Shown: positions 35,950-44,678 of the stretch, piece after piece | How positions within the stretch are numbered: position 1 is the first letter of the stretch | Layout: every line of letters starts with the position of its first letter | From: Agriterribacter humi | GTDB lineage: Bacteria; Bacteroidota; Bacteroidia; Chitinophagales; Chitinophagaceae | Length of the DNA: 64,000 nucleotides | Direction of reading: 5' to 3' | NCBI RefSeq assembly: GCF_009192765.1 | Contig: NZ_VOHQ01000001.1 | Coordinates: forward strand, 558,001-622,000 | Program-made: the position numbers and the translations under genes | The notes under the pieces: model-generated | The model's database searches: none | Told to the model about the DNA's origin: nothing | What the model saw: the letters and a program-made list of their open reading frames with translations, nothing else

Positions 35950-36870
35950 ATGATTAGCAGAAGAAATATCCGGGTTAAAGTAATGCAAACGCTGTATACC
36001 ATTGATGCGGCCGAAGACCAGAAAGATAAAGCGAACAGGCTATTGGATAAACACCTGGAGCAATCGCGGCAATTATTTGTTTATCTCCTTCATTTTATAA
36101 TACAGGTGGCGCGTTATGCCGAAAAGGATTCCCATAACAGGTCGTCCAAGCATTTGCCTACCGAACAGGATCTGAATGTAAATATTAAAATTGCAGGCAA
36201 TGAACTGATCTGGAAGATTATGGAAGATCCCTCCTACCAGAAAGCCTGTAGTGACATTAAACCCCAGCAATGGGATAACCCCCCTTTTATCCGGAAAACA
36301 TACCTGCAACTGGCTGAAACTCCTGTATATAAGGAATACATTGAATTACAGGAACGCAATAAAAAATCGGAAAAAAATATCCTGGAATTTATCTTTACCG
36401 ATCTCATGCTTCCCAATGATGATTTTATATCGGAAATGGAGGATATTTTTATTCACTGGGATGATGATGCAGAAATGATGAACCAGCTTATACTGAACTT
36501 TCTGCAAAAACCCGTGAACTGCAATTTCCAGGATATGCTGGGCACAGAAAAAAGAAAATTTGCCAACGAACTGTTAGATGCAGTAATCAATAAGGAATCC
36601 TATTGCATGGAATTGATCAAACCCAAATTAAAAAACTGGGATGCTGAAAGAATTGCCGTTCTGGATATGATTTTGATGCGGATGGGCGTATGTGAATTCC
36701 TGTATTTTGAAACCATTCCAACAAAAGTTACCATAAACGAATATATTGACCTGGCTAAAGAGTACAGCACCCCCCAAAGCGGGCAGTTTGTGAACGGCAT
36801 ACTAGATAACATCCATAAAGATTTGCTGGCGCAGGATAAACTGCACAAAATATCTTATAAAAAACCCTGA
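35950..36870 (+). CDS. nusB: Transcription antitermination factor NusB
   Basis: 306 residues, about twice the E. coli length, as usual in Bacteroidota. SRRNIRVKVMQTLY at the start and the C-terminal helical NusB core (VLDMILMRMGVCEFLYF, TKVTINEYIDLAKEYSTPQSG) are diagnostic; the middle about 130 residues are an insertion with no known role. NusB binds boxA RNA with NusE in rRNA transcription. It is followed by the DUF1573 gene, which has its own -7 box. Confidence 0.95.
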   Translation: MISRRNIRVKVMQTLYTIDAAEDQKDKANRLLDKHLEQSRQLFVYLLHFIIQVARYAEKDSHNRSSKHLPTEQDLNVNIKIAGNELIWKIMEDPSYQKACSDIKPQQWDNPPFIRKTYLQLAETPVYKEYIELQERNKKSEKNILEFIFTDLMLPNDDFISEMEDIFIHWDDDAEMMNQLILNFLQKPVNCNFQDMLGTEKRKFANELLDAVINKESYCMELIKPKLKNWDAERIAVLDMILMRMGVCEFLYFETIPTKVTINEYIDLAKEYSTPQSGQFVNGILDNIHKDLLAQDKLHKISYKKP

Positions 36871-36912
36871 AATTAGTGGCATTGATGAAGCCGTGATATA
36901 CCTCCAAATGCA

Positions 36913-36920
36913 TACATTTG
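36913..36920 (+). promoter_or_regulatory. Candidate -7 promoter element of the DUF1573-yajC genes
   Basis: TACATTTG, an exact TAnnTTTG match, 24 bp before the ATG at 36945. A TTG start at 36918 would lie inside this element, which supports the ATG. Confidence 0.5.
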
Positions 36921-36944
36921 CACCTTCAAAAAGTTTTTGCAATT

Positions 36945-37394
36945 ATGACAAAAAATCCTTTTTTACTGCTGGCTGTTTTTGGCATTGTATTTACGGCCTG
37001 CCAGTCTTCGGAAAACAAACCCGGGGATAGCGATATTGCTGTTCAGGCAAACACACCTGCCAGTGAACCCGCGGCCATTACTACCATCCAATGGCTGGAT
37101 TCAACTTTTAATAAAGGCACTATTACAGAAGGGGAGAAAATAGAGATCGTTTATCGCTTTAAAAACACCGGTGAAAAACCACTGATTATAAAAGATGTCC
37201 GCCCGTCCTGTGGCTGTACGGTAGCCGAAAAACCATTGGAACCTATTGCACCCGGTAAGGAAGGAATCATTAAAGCAGTGTTCGACAGCCATAACAAACC
37301 AGGTCCCAATCATAAAACCATTACAGTAGTAGCCAATACACAACCGGAAACCTATGGCCTTACTTTTAATGTAATCGTTAATAAAAAGAGTTAG
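36945..37394 (+). CDS. DUF1573 lipoprotein
   Basis: 149 residues. A lipoprotein signal (FGIVFTACQSS) precedes a DUF1573 immunoglobulin-like domain with DSTFNKGTITEGEKIEIVY and the hallmark VRPSCGCTVAEKP. The Cys-x-Cys pair is conserved in the family; function unknown. The frame extends to a TTG at 36918, but the signal peptide begins at the ATG 36945. It is 24 bp from yajC, thus cotranscribed. Confidence 0.92.
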   Translation: MTKNPFLLLAVFGIVFTACQSSENKPGDSDIAVQANTPASEPAAITTIQWLDSTFNKGTITEGEKIEIVYRFKNTGEKPLIIKDVRPSCGCTVAEKPLEPIAPGKEGIIKAVFDSHNKPGPNHKTITVVANTQPETYGLTFNVIVNKKS

Positions 37395-37418
37395 TACTTA
37401 TATATTTAAATCATCAAC

Positions 37419-37751
37419 ATGAACAATTATTTCGTTTTATTACAAAGTGGCGGAGGAAACGCTCAAATGATGCAGATGATAATGCTGGTTGGTATTATTG
37501 CTGTGTTCTACTTCTTTATGATCCGCCCCCAAACTAAAAAAGCAAAAGAAGCCAAAAACTTTCAAAGCAACCTGCAAAAAGGCGATAAAATAGTAACCAT
37601 TGCCGGCATACATGGCAAAATTGATAAGATAGAAGACAATACCATCCAGTTGGAAGTGAGTCCCGGAAGCTACCTGCGCATTGAAAAAAGCGCTGTAAGC
37701 ATGGAATGGAGCAAGCAATTGAACAGCGGAACTGCTGCTGACAAAAAATAA
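37419..37751 (+). CDS. yajC: Preprotein translocase subunit YajC
   Basis: 110 residues: one N-terminal TM helix (MMQMIMLVGIIAVFYFFMIRPQ) given here as IIAVFYFFMIRPQ, then KGDKIVTIAGIHGKI, the YajC signature. It assists the SecDF complex, encoded separately at 46508. It shares a transcript with the DUF1573 gene and is followed by a hairpin. Confidence 0.96.
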   Translation: MNNYFVLLQSGGGNAQMMQMIMLVGIIAVFYFFMIRPQTKKAKEAKNFQSNLQKGDKIVTIAGIHGKIDKIEDNTIQLEVSPGSYLRIEKSAVSMEWSKQLNSGTAADKK

Positions 37752-37775
37752 GCTTTTACGAAACCTCAGTTTCAG

Positions 37776-37814
37776 AATCCGAAATCCGAATATTAAAAGG
37801 ATTTCGGATTTTTG
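37776..37814 (+). terminator. Intrinsic terminator after yajC
   Basis: AATCCGAAAT (37776-37785) pairs with ATTTCGGATT (37801-37810), followed by a T-rich run. The left arm is itself a heptad pair (AATCCGA AATCCGA), so here a repeat unit forms half of the hairpin. Confidence 0.7.
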
Positions 37815-37854
37815 TTTTACATAAAGTTCAAAAATGGCTAAAATTTAAAATGGA

Positions 37855-38439
37855 GTGCTCAAAATTGGCTTAACAGGAGGCATAGGATCAGGCAAAACCA
37901 TGGTTGCCCGTATATTTGAACTATTGGGTATACCGGTATACTATGCGGATGCCGCTGCCAAAACCATTATGAATGAAGACGAAAGCCTTAAAGCATTAAT
38001 AATTGAGCATTTTGGTAAAGCTGCATATACAGATGGCACGCTTAACCGGGCATATATTTCGTCCATTGTTTTTCAAAACAAAGAAAAGTTAGCTTTACTA
38101 AATTCACTGGTTCACCCGGCCACCATAAGAGCTGCAGAAAAATGGATGCTACAGCAGCAGGCAGCATATGCAATTAAGGAAGCTGCATTGATCTTCGAAA
38201 GTGGCTCGCAGAACGGGCTTGACCTGGTAATAGGCGTATATGCACCTAAGTCCCTTCGTATTCTACGAACGATGCAGCGGGATACGATTAGCCGGGATGA
38301 AGTACTGAAGCGCATGAGCAACCAGGTGAATGAAGAATTAAAAATGAAGCTTTGTGATTTTGTGATATACAATAATGAACAACAATTATTAATACCACAG
38401 GTTATTGCACTGCATGAAAAGTTGTTAAAAACCGAGTAA
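37855..38439 (+). CDS. coaE: Dephospho-CoA kinase
   Basis: 194 residues, normal length. The P-loop GLTGGIGSGKT lies at the N-terminus, then YYADAAAK and VHPATIRAAEKW, typical of CoaE. It phosphorylates dephospho-CoA, the last step of CoA synthesis. The start is GTG at 37855; the ATG five bases upstream is out of frame and stops soon. Confidence 0.96.
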   Translation: MLKIGLTGGIGSGKTMVARIFELLGIPVYYADAAAKTIMNEDESLKALIIEHFGKAAYTDGTLNRAYISSIVFQNKEKLALLNSLVHPATIRAAEKWMLQQQAAYAIKEAALIFESGSQNGLDLVIGVYAPKSLRILRTMQRDTISRDEVLKRMSNQVNEELKMKLCDFVIYNNEQQLLIPQVIALHEKLLKTE

Positions 38440-38474
38440 CCGAAAAGTTAGCCTGCTGCGCAAACTTTTAAACC

Positions 38475-38666
38475 ATGAGCAATAAAGTCATTCCCGTGTT
38501 GCGCATTTTTGACTATGCAAAAGCCGGTGAGTTTTATACCCTGCTATCCGAAAAAAAGTACAAATACAATCGTCCCGGATTAGAGCATACGCCATGGAAC
38601 GCCATTACGATGGAAGTAACGGATCCGTTTGGAAACAGGGTATTGTTCAGCGAAAAAGAAGAGTGA
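38475..38666 (+). pseudogene. Internally deleted glyoxalase/bleomycin-resistance-like protein
   Basis: 63 residues where homologs of this glyoxalase superfamily have about 120. The N-terminal piece KVIPVLRIFDYAKAGEFY and the C-terminal pieces EKKYKYNRPGLEHTPW and VTDPFGNRVLFSE match the two ends of the usual domain, but the central part is missing, apparently in frame after Tyr21. It cannot form a whole VOC module. Either a decaying gene or a minimal product; I favour a pseudogene. It lies 35 bp after coaE. Confidence 0.65.
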
Positions 38667-38784
38667 GGGGTGAGGTGTCAACTATTTGTTACGGGTTGCA
38701 AGTTGCAGGGAGGTATTGTTACCCGAAGGAACGGAACCAATCACCAATGAACCGACCAACCAATCACTAATGAACCAATCAACC
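38663..38784. repeat. Heptad tracts, GTGAGGG, AGTTGCA and ACCAATC families
   Basis: GTGAGGG GTGAGGT begins at the stop codon of the truncated glyoxalase gene (38664-38666). GGTTGCA AGTTGCA follows at 38694, and ACCAATC ACCAATG with 7- to 9-nt spaced variants at 38736-38784. Together they fill the convergent gap to the cysteine desulfurase gene. Confidence 0.65.
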
Positions 38785-38790
38785 ATAGGA

Positions 38791-39921
38791 TCATATCAAC
38801 TCCTTTAGTTTTTCAACCACTATATCTACTTCCTCTTTTGTGTTATGCCTGCAGAATGAAAAACGAACGGCAACCCTGTTGGGGTTATTATTAACAGAGC
38901 GGATAACATGAGAGCCCTGGTCTGCGCCGCTGGTGCATGCACTCCCACCGGATGCACATATGTTATTGATATCAAGATTAAACAAAAGCATTTCCGATTT
39001 TTCAGTTTTCGGCAAGCTCACATTTAGCACGGTATACAAACTTCTCCCTGTAAAATCGCCGTTAAATCCAACGCCTTTGATATGTTTTTTTAGCTGTTCG
39101 GCCATATACTGCTTAATGGATCTGATGAACTCGCTATCTGTTGCATAAGCGGCTGTAGCCAGCTCAAGCGCTTTTGCGAAACCTACAATGCCATACAGGT
39201 TTTCTGTTCCGGCGCGCATATTTCTTTCCTGGCTTCCGCCATGTATATAAGGATGTATGCTTACATTTTCATTGATATACAATAAACCAACGCCTTTAGG
39301 ACCGTGAAACTTATGAGCGGCTGCTGTAATAAAATGAACAGGTGTATGCCGCAGATCAATGGAATAATGACCCACTGTTTGCACCGTGTCTGAATGAAAA
39401 ATTGCCCCATACAGCTTACACATTTCGCCCACCGCGTGCAGGTCAAGCAGGTTACCAATTTCATTATTGGCGTGCATAAGCGTAACTAAAGTTTTTTCTT
39501 CGCTGCCTGCAAGCAACTGCTCCAGGTTATCCAGGTCAATATGACCGTTGGGCAATAATTTAACAAAGGAAAGCTGCGCTTCTCCCCGGTTCCGTAAATA
39601 CTCTGCCGTGTGCAAAACAGCATGGTGCTCAATGGGTGAAGTAATTATGCGTTTGCATCCCAGATCTCTTACAGAAGCGGTTATGGCTGTATTGGAACTT
39701 TCCGTTCCCCCACTGGTAAAGAAAATTTCTGCGGGATGCGCATTGAGTATTTTGGCAACAGATTTCCTTGCGCTTTCAATTGCAAGCCTGCTTTCCCGCC
39801 CGTAAGAATAAATAGAAGAAGGGTTACCAAACTTCTCTGTCATATAGGGTAACATCACATCCAATACAGCGGGAGCCAGCGCCGTAGTGGCGGCATTATC
39901 AAAATATATTCTTTTTTGCAC
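38791..39921 (-). CDS. Cysteine desulfurase family protein (IscS/NifS type)
   Basis: 376 residues from the GTG at 39921. Motifs: YFDNAATT at the N-terminus, TSGGTESSNTA, the PLP lysine in AAAHKFHGPKGVG, and the active-site Cys in GGSACTSG. It removes sulfur from cysteine for Fe-S or thio-modification. The frame extends to an ATG at 39960, but MLPAGFVRINLNF is not family-like, whereas VQKRIYFDNAATT is. It follows glmM on the same strand, probably by chance of operon grouping. Confidence 0.92.
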   Translation of the reverse strand: MQKRIYFDNAATTALAPAVLDVMLPYMTEKFGNPSSIYSYGRESRLAIESARKSVAKILNAHPAEIFFTSGGTESSNTAITASVRDLGCKRIITSPIEHHAVLHTAEYLRNRGEAQLSFVKLLPNGHIDLDNLEQLLAGSEEKTLVTLMHANNEIGNLLDLHAVGEMCKLYGAIFHSDTVQTVGHYSIDLRHTPVHFITAAAHKFHGPKGVGLLYINENVSIHPYIHGGSQERNMRAGTENLYGIVGFAKALELATAAYATDSEFIRSIKQYMAEQLKKHIKGVGFNGDFTGRSLYTVLNVSLPKTEKSEMLLFNLDINNICASGGSACTSGADQGSHVIRSVNNNPNRVAVRFSFCRHNTKEEVDIVVEKLKELI

Positions 39922-39985
39922 GAAATTTAAGTTTATCCTCACAAAACCTGCAGGCAACAAAAAATTAAAAAGCGGCAGTACTATA

Positions 39986-41371
39986 CTATTTCAATTCCCT
40001 GATATCCTGCATTAAGCGCAGTGCTATGTTATTTGCGGTAGATTCAAAATTACTTTCAGCATAAATGCGGATGATCGGTTCCGTATTACTGGTACGCAGG
40101 TGTACCCAATCGTTATCAAACTCAATTTTTAGACCATCTTCGGTATTAACGGGATGGCTTTTATATTTGGTTTTAATTTTTTCAAACACTTGCTTTACGT
40201 CTACCCCATGTTCCAGTTCGAGTTTGTTTTTACTGATAAAATAATCCGGGTAGGTGCCTCTTAACTGTTTGATGCTTTTTTGCGTTTTTGCCAGTTGGGT
40301 AAGAAATAGCGCTATACCCACCAGGGCATCGCGTCCGTAATGTAAAGCAGGTAATATAATGCCTCCATTGCCTTCGCCACCTATCACAGCATTTATTTCT
40401 TTCATCCGGTTCACCACATTTACTTCGCCCACAGCGCTGGGATAATACTGCCCCCCATGTTTTAAAGTAATATCTTTTAAAGCCCGGGTAGAAGACATAT
40501 TGCTGACTGTATTACCGGGCTGCCTGCTTAACACGTAATCGGCAACGGCAACCAGTGTATATTCTTCTCCAAACATGCTACCATCTTCACATACAAAACA
40601 AAGCCGGTCAACGTCTGGGTCAACGGCAATACCCATATCTGCCCCGCTCTTGCGCACCATATTGCTTAGCTCCCCCAGGTTTTCGGGAAGCGGCTCGGGG
40701 TTATGAGCAAACTTACCATTGATCTCCCCGTTTATCACTGTAATATCCTTAGCCTGCACGCCCAGGGCATGCAATAGCTCCGGCACAAACAGGGCGCCGG
40801 TGCTGTTTACAGCATCTACAATAATTTTAAATTTCCGGGCTTTAACGGCTGCAATATCAACCAGGTTAAGAGAAGTAATAGCTTCTATATGCTTTTTAAG
40901 ATATGAGTCATCTTCTTTTACCGTACCCAGCTTATCAACCGGAACGAATGTAAAATTTTCAGCGTCCGCAATCTCCAGCACCTCTTTTCCATCCTGTGCC
41001 GAAATGAATTCTCCGTTGCTGTTCAGCAATTTCAAAGCATTCCACTCTTTGGGGTTGTGGCTTGCAGTTAAAATAATTCCCCCACCGGCCTTTTCCATTA
41101 CTACTGCAACTTCTACAGTAGGTGTTGTACTTAAGCCCAGGTCAACTACGTCTATTCCAAGAGCATTCAGCGTGCTTACAACAATGCTTTGTATTAATGG
41201 CCCGCTTATCCTTCCGTCTCGTCCAATAACTACTTTCTTATTACCGGTTTTTGCAACCAGCCAGCTTCCATAAGCCGCTGTAAATTTTACTGTATCCAAT
41301 GGTGAAAGTGTTTCCCCAGGTTTTCCTCCTATGGTGCCCCGGATTCCGGATATGCTCTTAATCAATGCCAC
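39986..41371 (-). CDS. glmM: Phosphoglucosamine mutase
   Basis: 461 residues. The N-terminal ISGIRGTIGG, the phosphoserine loop LTASHNPKEWNALK, the metal loop AVDPDVDRL, and the sugar loop GGEGNGG are all present, and the C-terminal phosphate-binding RTSNTEPIIRIY is intact. It converts GlcN-6-P to GlcN-1-P for UDP-GlcNAc and thus cell wall. Archaeal-like GlmM/phosphomannomutase variants are similar, so sugar specificity is inferred. A TAAGTTTG box lies upstream. Confidence 0.92.
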   Translation of the reverse strand: MALIKSISGIRGTIGGKPGETLSPLDTVKFTAAYGSWLVAKTGNKKVVIGRDGRISGPLIQSIVVSTLNALGIDVVDLGLSTTPTVEVAVVMEKAGGGIILTASHNPKEWNALKLLNSNGEFISAQDGKEVLEIADAENFTFVPVDKLGTVKEDDSYLKKHIEAITSLNLVDIAAVKARKFKIIVDAVNSTGALFVPELLHALGVQAKDITVINGEINGKFAHNPEPLPENLGELSNMVRKSGADMGIAVDPDVDRLCFVCEDGSMFGEEYTLVAVADYVLSRQPGNTVSNMSSTRALKDITLKHGGQYYPSAVGEVNVVNRMKEINAVIGGEGNGGIILPALHYGRDALVGIALFLTQLAKTQKSIKQLRGTYPDYFISKNKLELEHGVDVKQVFEKIKTKYKSHPVNTEDGLKIEFDNDWVHLRTSNTEPIIRIYAESNFESTANNIALRLMQDIRELK

Positions 41372-41711
41372 GGTACTAATTATTTTATGGATGCAAACTT
41401 AGTTTAAATTTTTAAATCCGCCTGCCTGTAATAAGTCGGGAAGACATACCTGTTTATATCTTATTCCATGTTTAGCAGTACCTGTCCGGCTTCCCCGGAA
41501 CAATTTTGAAGCAGGAATTATAACAGGTATTGCAAGTAAACCCATCCTAAATGAGCCGGGTTGTAAAAGTATAATTACATTTGCCTAAACAATTCATCCT
41601 ATTCATGCCGGGCAACCGTTGGTTCTTCACACTTTATCATACATCTGTTTATCTGGCAAAATCCCACAGCATAGCTACAACAGCGCTGTTCCATACTAAA
41701 ATTCTTTTGGC
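41372..41711. other. Non-coding divergent region between glmM and PAP2
   Basis: 340 bp without a credible ORF or heptad tract. Besides the -7 box of glmM, TACATTTG at 41576-41583 could be a plus-strand -7 element for the PAP2 gene, but it is 129 bp from the start. Confidence 0.4.
41394..41401 (-). promoter_or_regulatory. Candidate -7 promoter element of glmM
   Basis: The minus strand reads TAAGTTTG, matching TAnnTTTG, 23 bp before the start, which would leave a short leader of about 16 nt. Confidence 0.42.
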
Positions 41712-42281
41712 ATGAACAACCTGATCCGGTATGATATTGAATTATTTTTTAAGATAAACAGGCAATGGCATAATTCCTTTTTAGACTGGCTTTTGCCCTT
41801 GTTAAGGAACCAGTTCTTCTGGTCGCCCCTATACCTGTTCACCCTTGTTTTTATATTAATAAATTTTAAAAAGAAAGGTTTTGGCTGGATCGCTTTTTTC
41901 CTGATAACATTTGCTATAACTGATATGCTCAGCAGTTCCGTAATTAAGCCCTGGGTAGGCCGTTTAAGGCCATGCGCCGATCCATTTCTTGCCGATTCGG
42001 TACGGCAGGTTGTAGGTTGCGGCGGACCATATAGCTTTACTTCTTCGCATGCCGCCAATCATTTTGGCATGGCCATGTTTGCTTTTAAAACCCTTTTATT
42101 TATCCCATTGGCATGGAGATGGATATTGTTTGCATGGGCCTTTGCCATATCATATGCCCAGGTATATGTTGGTGTACATTTTCCATTGGATATTGCCTGC
42201 GGAGCCTTGCTGGGCTGCGCTATTGGCATGGGTACTGCCTGGACTTTCAATAAGAAAGCAGGTTTACCCACTTTAGCTTAA
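41712..42281 (+). CDS. PAP2-family membrane phosphatase
   Basis: 189 residues, several TM helices. The three acid-phosphatase motifs are seen: KPWVGRLRP, SFTSSHAANHFG, and SYAQVYVGVHFPLDI. The Arg usual in the third motif is Gln here (AQVYVG), which also occurs in relatives as far as I recall. Likely substrates are lipid or isoprenyl phosphates. The next gene starts 11 bp after, so the two form an operon. Confidence 0.9.
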   Translation: MNNLIRYDIELFFKINRQWHNSFLDWLLPLLRNQFFWSPLYLFTLVFILINFKKKGFGWIAFFLITFAITDMLSSSVIKPWVGRLRPCADPFLADSVRQVVGCGGPYSFTSSHAANHFGMAMFAFKTLLFIPLAWRWILFAWAFAISYAQVYVGVHFPLDIACGALLGCAIGMGTAWTFNKKAGLPTLA

Positions 42282-42292
42282 CTTCATACATT

Positions 42293-43588
42293 ATGATCGA
42301 AATTTTGATTATACTGGGATTAATTTTATTGAACGGCATTTTTTCCATGGCAGAGATGGCACTGGTATCTTCCCGGAAAACACGATTAGAAACACAGGCA
42401 GCAAAGGGCGACAAAAGGGCAAAAGAGGCATTAAAACTCATGGAGAAACCCGATGCTTTTTTTTCTACTGTACAAATTGGCATTACCCTTATCGGCATTT
42501 TAACCGGTATCTTCTCAGGTGAAGCATTAAAAACAGATTTGATTGCTTATCTCAACAGGTTCGAATGGATCGGCCCTTATGCAAGCGCATCCGCCACAGC
42601 CATTATTGTAATTATCCTTACCTATTTTACACTCATATTAGGCGAACTGGTTCCCAAACGGATTGGACTTTCGCGGCCGGAAAGTATAGCCAAACTGGTT
42701 GCCGCGCCCATGCGCATACTCAGCAAAATAGCCTATCCCTTTGTTTGGTTTTTAAGCAGGTCAACCCATTATACCGTTAAATTATTGAACATAAAAGGAA
42801 AAGACACCCAGGTAACAGAAGAAGAGATCAAGGCGATCATTAGTGAAGGAACGGAGCAGGGAACCATTGAAGAAGCCGAACAGGAAATCATTGAGCGTGT
42901 CTTTCATCTTGGCGACAGGAACATTACATCATTAATGACCCACCGGAATGATATTGTTTGGTTCAGTCTTCATAAAGACGAAGAAAAAATAAAAGAAAAG
43001 ATCATCGCCGAACCACACTCCGTATACCCTGTTTGTGATGGTGATATTGACAATATAAAGGGCGTGGTATCCATTAAAGACCTGTATGTGCATGAAAACA
43101 GCACATTGCTTGCCGAGATCATGCAACCTACACTGTTTGTACCCGAAAACAATACAGCCTACCAGGTGCTGGAAAGGTTTAAGGAAACAAAAATACATTG
43201 CTGTTTTGTAGTAGATGAATATGGAAGTCTCCTGGGCATGATCACGCTCAACGATATTTTGGAAGCCATTGTGGGAGACATACCAGAAACAGATGAAGAA
43301 GACTACGAGATAACGGAAAGAGAAGACGGCACTTACTTTGTAGATGGTCAGATCCCTTTTTACGATTTTTTAAGAACCTTTGAAAAAACAGAATGGATGA
43401 ATGAAGGCGAGCATGATTTTGATACGCTTGCAGGATTTATCTTACATCAATTAGAACGCATTCCACATACCGGCGACAGGCTTGACTGGCGGGGATTTAC
43501 TTTTGAAGTAGCCGATATGGACGGGCACCGGATTGATAAAGTACTGGTAGCCATTTCCGAAACGATCAAAAGAGAAATGGAAGAATAA
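42293..43588 (+). CDS. CNNM/TlyC-family (hemolysin-like) transporter-associated protein
   Basis: 431 residues: an N-terminal DUF21/CNNM membrane domain of about 200 residues (ILLNGIFSMAEMALVSSRKTR), two CBS domains (TSLMTHRNDIVWFS, LAEIMQPTLFVPEN, FVVDEYGSLLGMITLNDILEAI) and a C-terminal CorC/HlyC domain. The family is linked to Mg or Co transport; the hemolysin name is historic. It is translated with the PAP2 gene. Confidence 0.93.
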   Translation: MIEILIILGLILLNGIFSMAEMALVSSRKTRLETQAAKGDKRAKEALKLMEKPDAFFSTVQIGITLIGILTGIFSGEALKTDLIAYLNRFEWIGPYASASATAIIVIILTYFTLILGELVPKRIGLSRPESIAKLVAAPMRILSKIAYPFVWFLSRSTHYTVKLLNIKGKDTQVTEEEIKAIISEGTEQGTIEEAEQEIIERVFHLGDRNITSLMTHRNDIVWFSLHKDEEKIKEKIIAEPHSVYPVCDGDIDNIKGVVSIKDLYVHENSTLLAEIMQPTLFVPENNTAYQVLERFKETKIHCCFVVDEYGSLLGMITLNDILEAIVGDIPETDEEDYEITEREDGTYFVDGQIPFYDFLRTFEKTEWMNEGEHDFDTLAGFILHQLERIPHTGDRLDWRGFTFEVADMDGHRIDKVLVAISETIKREMEE

Positions 43589-43618
43589 ATTTTCACATTT
43601 ATCAACTACAACCGGCAC

Positions 43619-43664
43619 CAGATTTGAATAAACAACGGCGATAATCCGTTATTTATAAAATCTG
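43619..43664 (+). promoter_or_regulatory. Long hairpin in the 5' leader of the esterase gene
   Basis: Arms 43619-43638 and 43646-43664 give about 17 base pairs with one A-C mismatch and one small internal loop, around a 7-nt loop. It ends five bases before the ATG at 43670. No T run follows, so it is a poor terminator for the upstream gene. Confidence 0.45.
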
Positions 43665-43669
43665 ATCCC

Positions 43670-44512
43670 ATGAAACCTGCAATTGCAAAATTGTTATGTA
43701 TTCTTTTACTCCATAGCATTTTCATTTCCTGCAAAAAAGAAAACGCCGGCTTAAACGCAGACGGTAGCAGCACTAAACCAGATATTGATATTATTGAAAC
43801 CCTCCCCCCAATTCAGGTGGCGGTTCATTATAATGTTACAGCCAATTGCGCCGGATTTTACAGGGCATTGCCCGCACGTTACGACTCAACAACAAAACAT
43901 TATCCTTTGCTCATCTTCCTTCATGGAGCCGGAGAAATGGGTAACGGCACAACAGACTTACCCAAAGTATTAAAAAATGCAGTTCCCAACCTCATCAATA
44001 AAAAGAAATTCCCTCCCAGCTTTACAGCAGGAGGCAAACACTTCTCTTTTATTGTGCTTTCCCCACAGGTTAAAAGCTGGACAACACCTGAAGATGTACG
44101 CGCCATGATAAAATATGCCATCACCAAATTAAGGGTGGATACCACCAGAATATATGTTACAGGGCTGAGCTTAGGAGGTAATACCACATGGAATTTCGCA
44201 TCTAAATATGGAGAAATGGCAGCAGCAGTTGCACCCATTTGCGCTTCCAATACTGCAACCGTTTCAAACACAAAAGCAATAGCGTCAAAAAATATACCTG
44301 TGTGGACATTTCACAATGAAGATGATCCGGCGGCACCTGTACAAAAAACAAAAGATTTTGTACGGCTTATCAACAGCTACAATCCAAATCCCAAAGCCAG
44401 GATGACCTTATGGCCAACCGGTGGCCACGATGCATGGACAAAAGCCACCAATCCTTCTTACAAAGAAAACGGCATGAATGTTTATGAATGGATGCTGCAG
44501 TATCATAAGTAG
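43670..44512 (+). CDS. Alpha/beta-hydrolase esterase lipoprotein
   Basis: 280 residues. A lipoprotein signal (HSIFISCKKE) is followed by an alpha/beta-hydrolase of the dienelactone hydrolase/PHB depolymerase-like group: LLIFLHGAGE (oxyanion loop), nucleophile Ser167 in VTGLSLGGN, acid in HNEDDPAAP, and His in GGHDAW. The full triad is there. It may cleave an acyl or feruloyl-type ester at the cell surface, but the substrate is not readable. Confidence 0.87.
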   Translation: MKPAIAKLLCILLLHSIFISCKKENAGLNADGSSTKPDIDIIETLPPIQVAVHYNVTANCAGFYRALPARYDSTTKHYPLLIFLHGAGEMGNGTTDLPKVLKNAVPNLINKKKFPPSFTAGGKHFSFIVLSPQVKSWTTPEDVRAMIKYAITKLRVDTTRIYVTGLSLGGNTTWNFASKYGEMAAAVAPICASNTATVSNTKAIASKNIPVWTFHNEDDPAAPVQKTKDFVRLINSYNPNPKARMTLWPTGGHDAWTKATNPSYKENGMNVYEWMLQYHK

Positions 44513-44523
44513 TGGTAAGATGG

Positions 44524-44545
44524 GTTACATGTTGCAAGTTACAAG
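44524..44545. repeat. Heptad tract, GTTACAA family
   Basis: GTTACAT GTTGCAA and one more unit, 12 bp after the esterase stop. Confidence 0.55.
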
Positions 44546-44622
44546 GCACGCACATTCCATTACAAATCATTACTATACTTTAGTCAGTTGCCGGGAACGG
44601 AGACCTGCAACTTTTGTTTCTC

Positions 44623-44678
44623 CTTGAAACTTGTTCCCTGAAACCTGAGACCTGTAACCTGCACCCGGCAACTCACAC
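44623..44678. repeat. Heptad tract, CCTGAAA family
   Basis: Eight contiguous units: CTTGAAA CTTGTTC, then four starting with CCTG, then two divergent units. The TGA stop of YigZ (44675-44673, minus strand) lies in the last unit. This is the cleanest CCTG-type tract. Confidence 0.75.
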
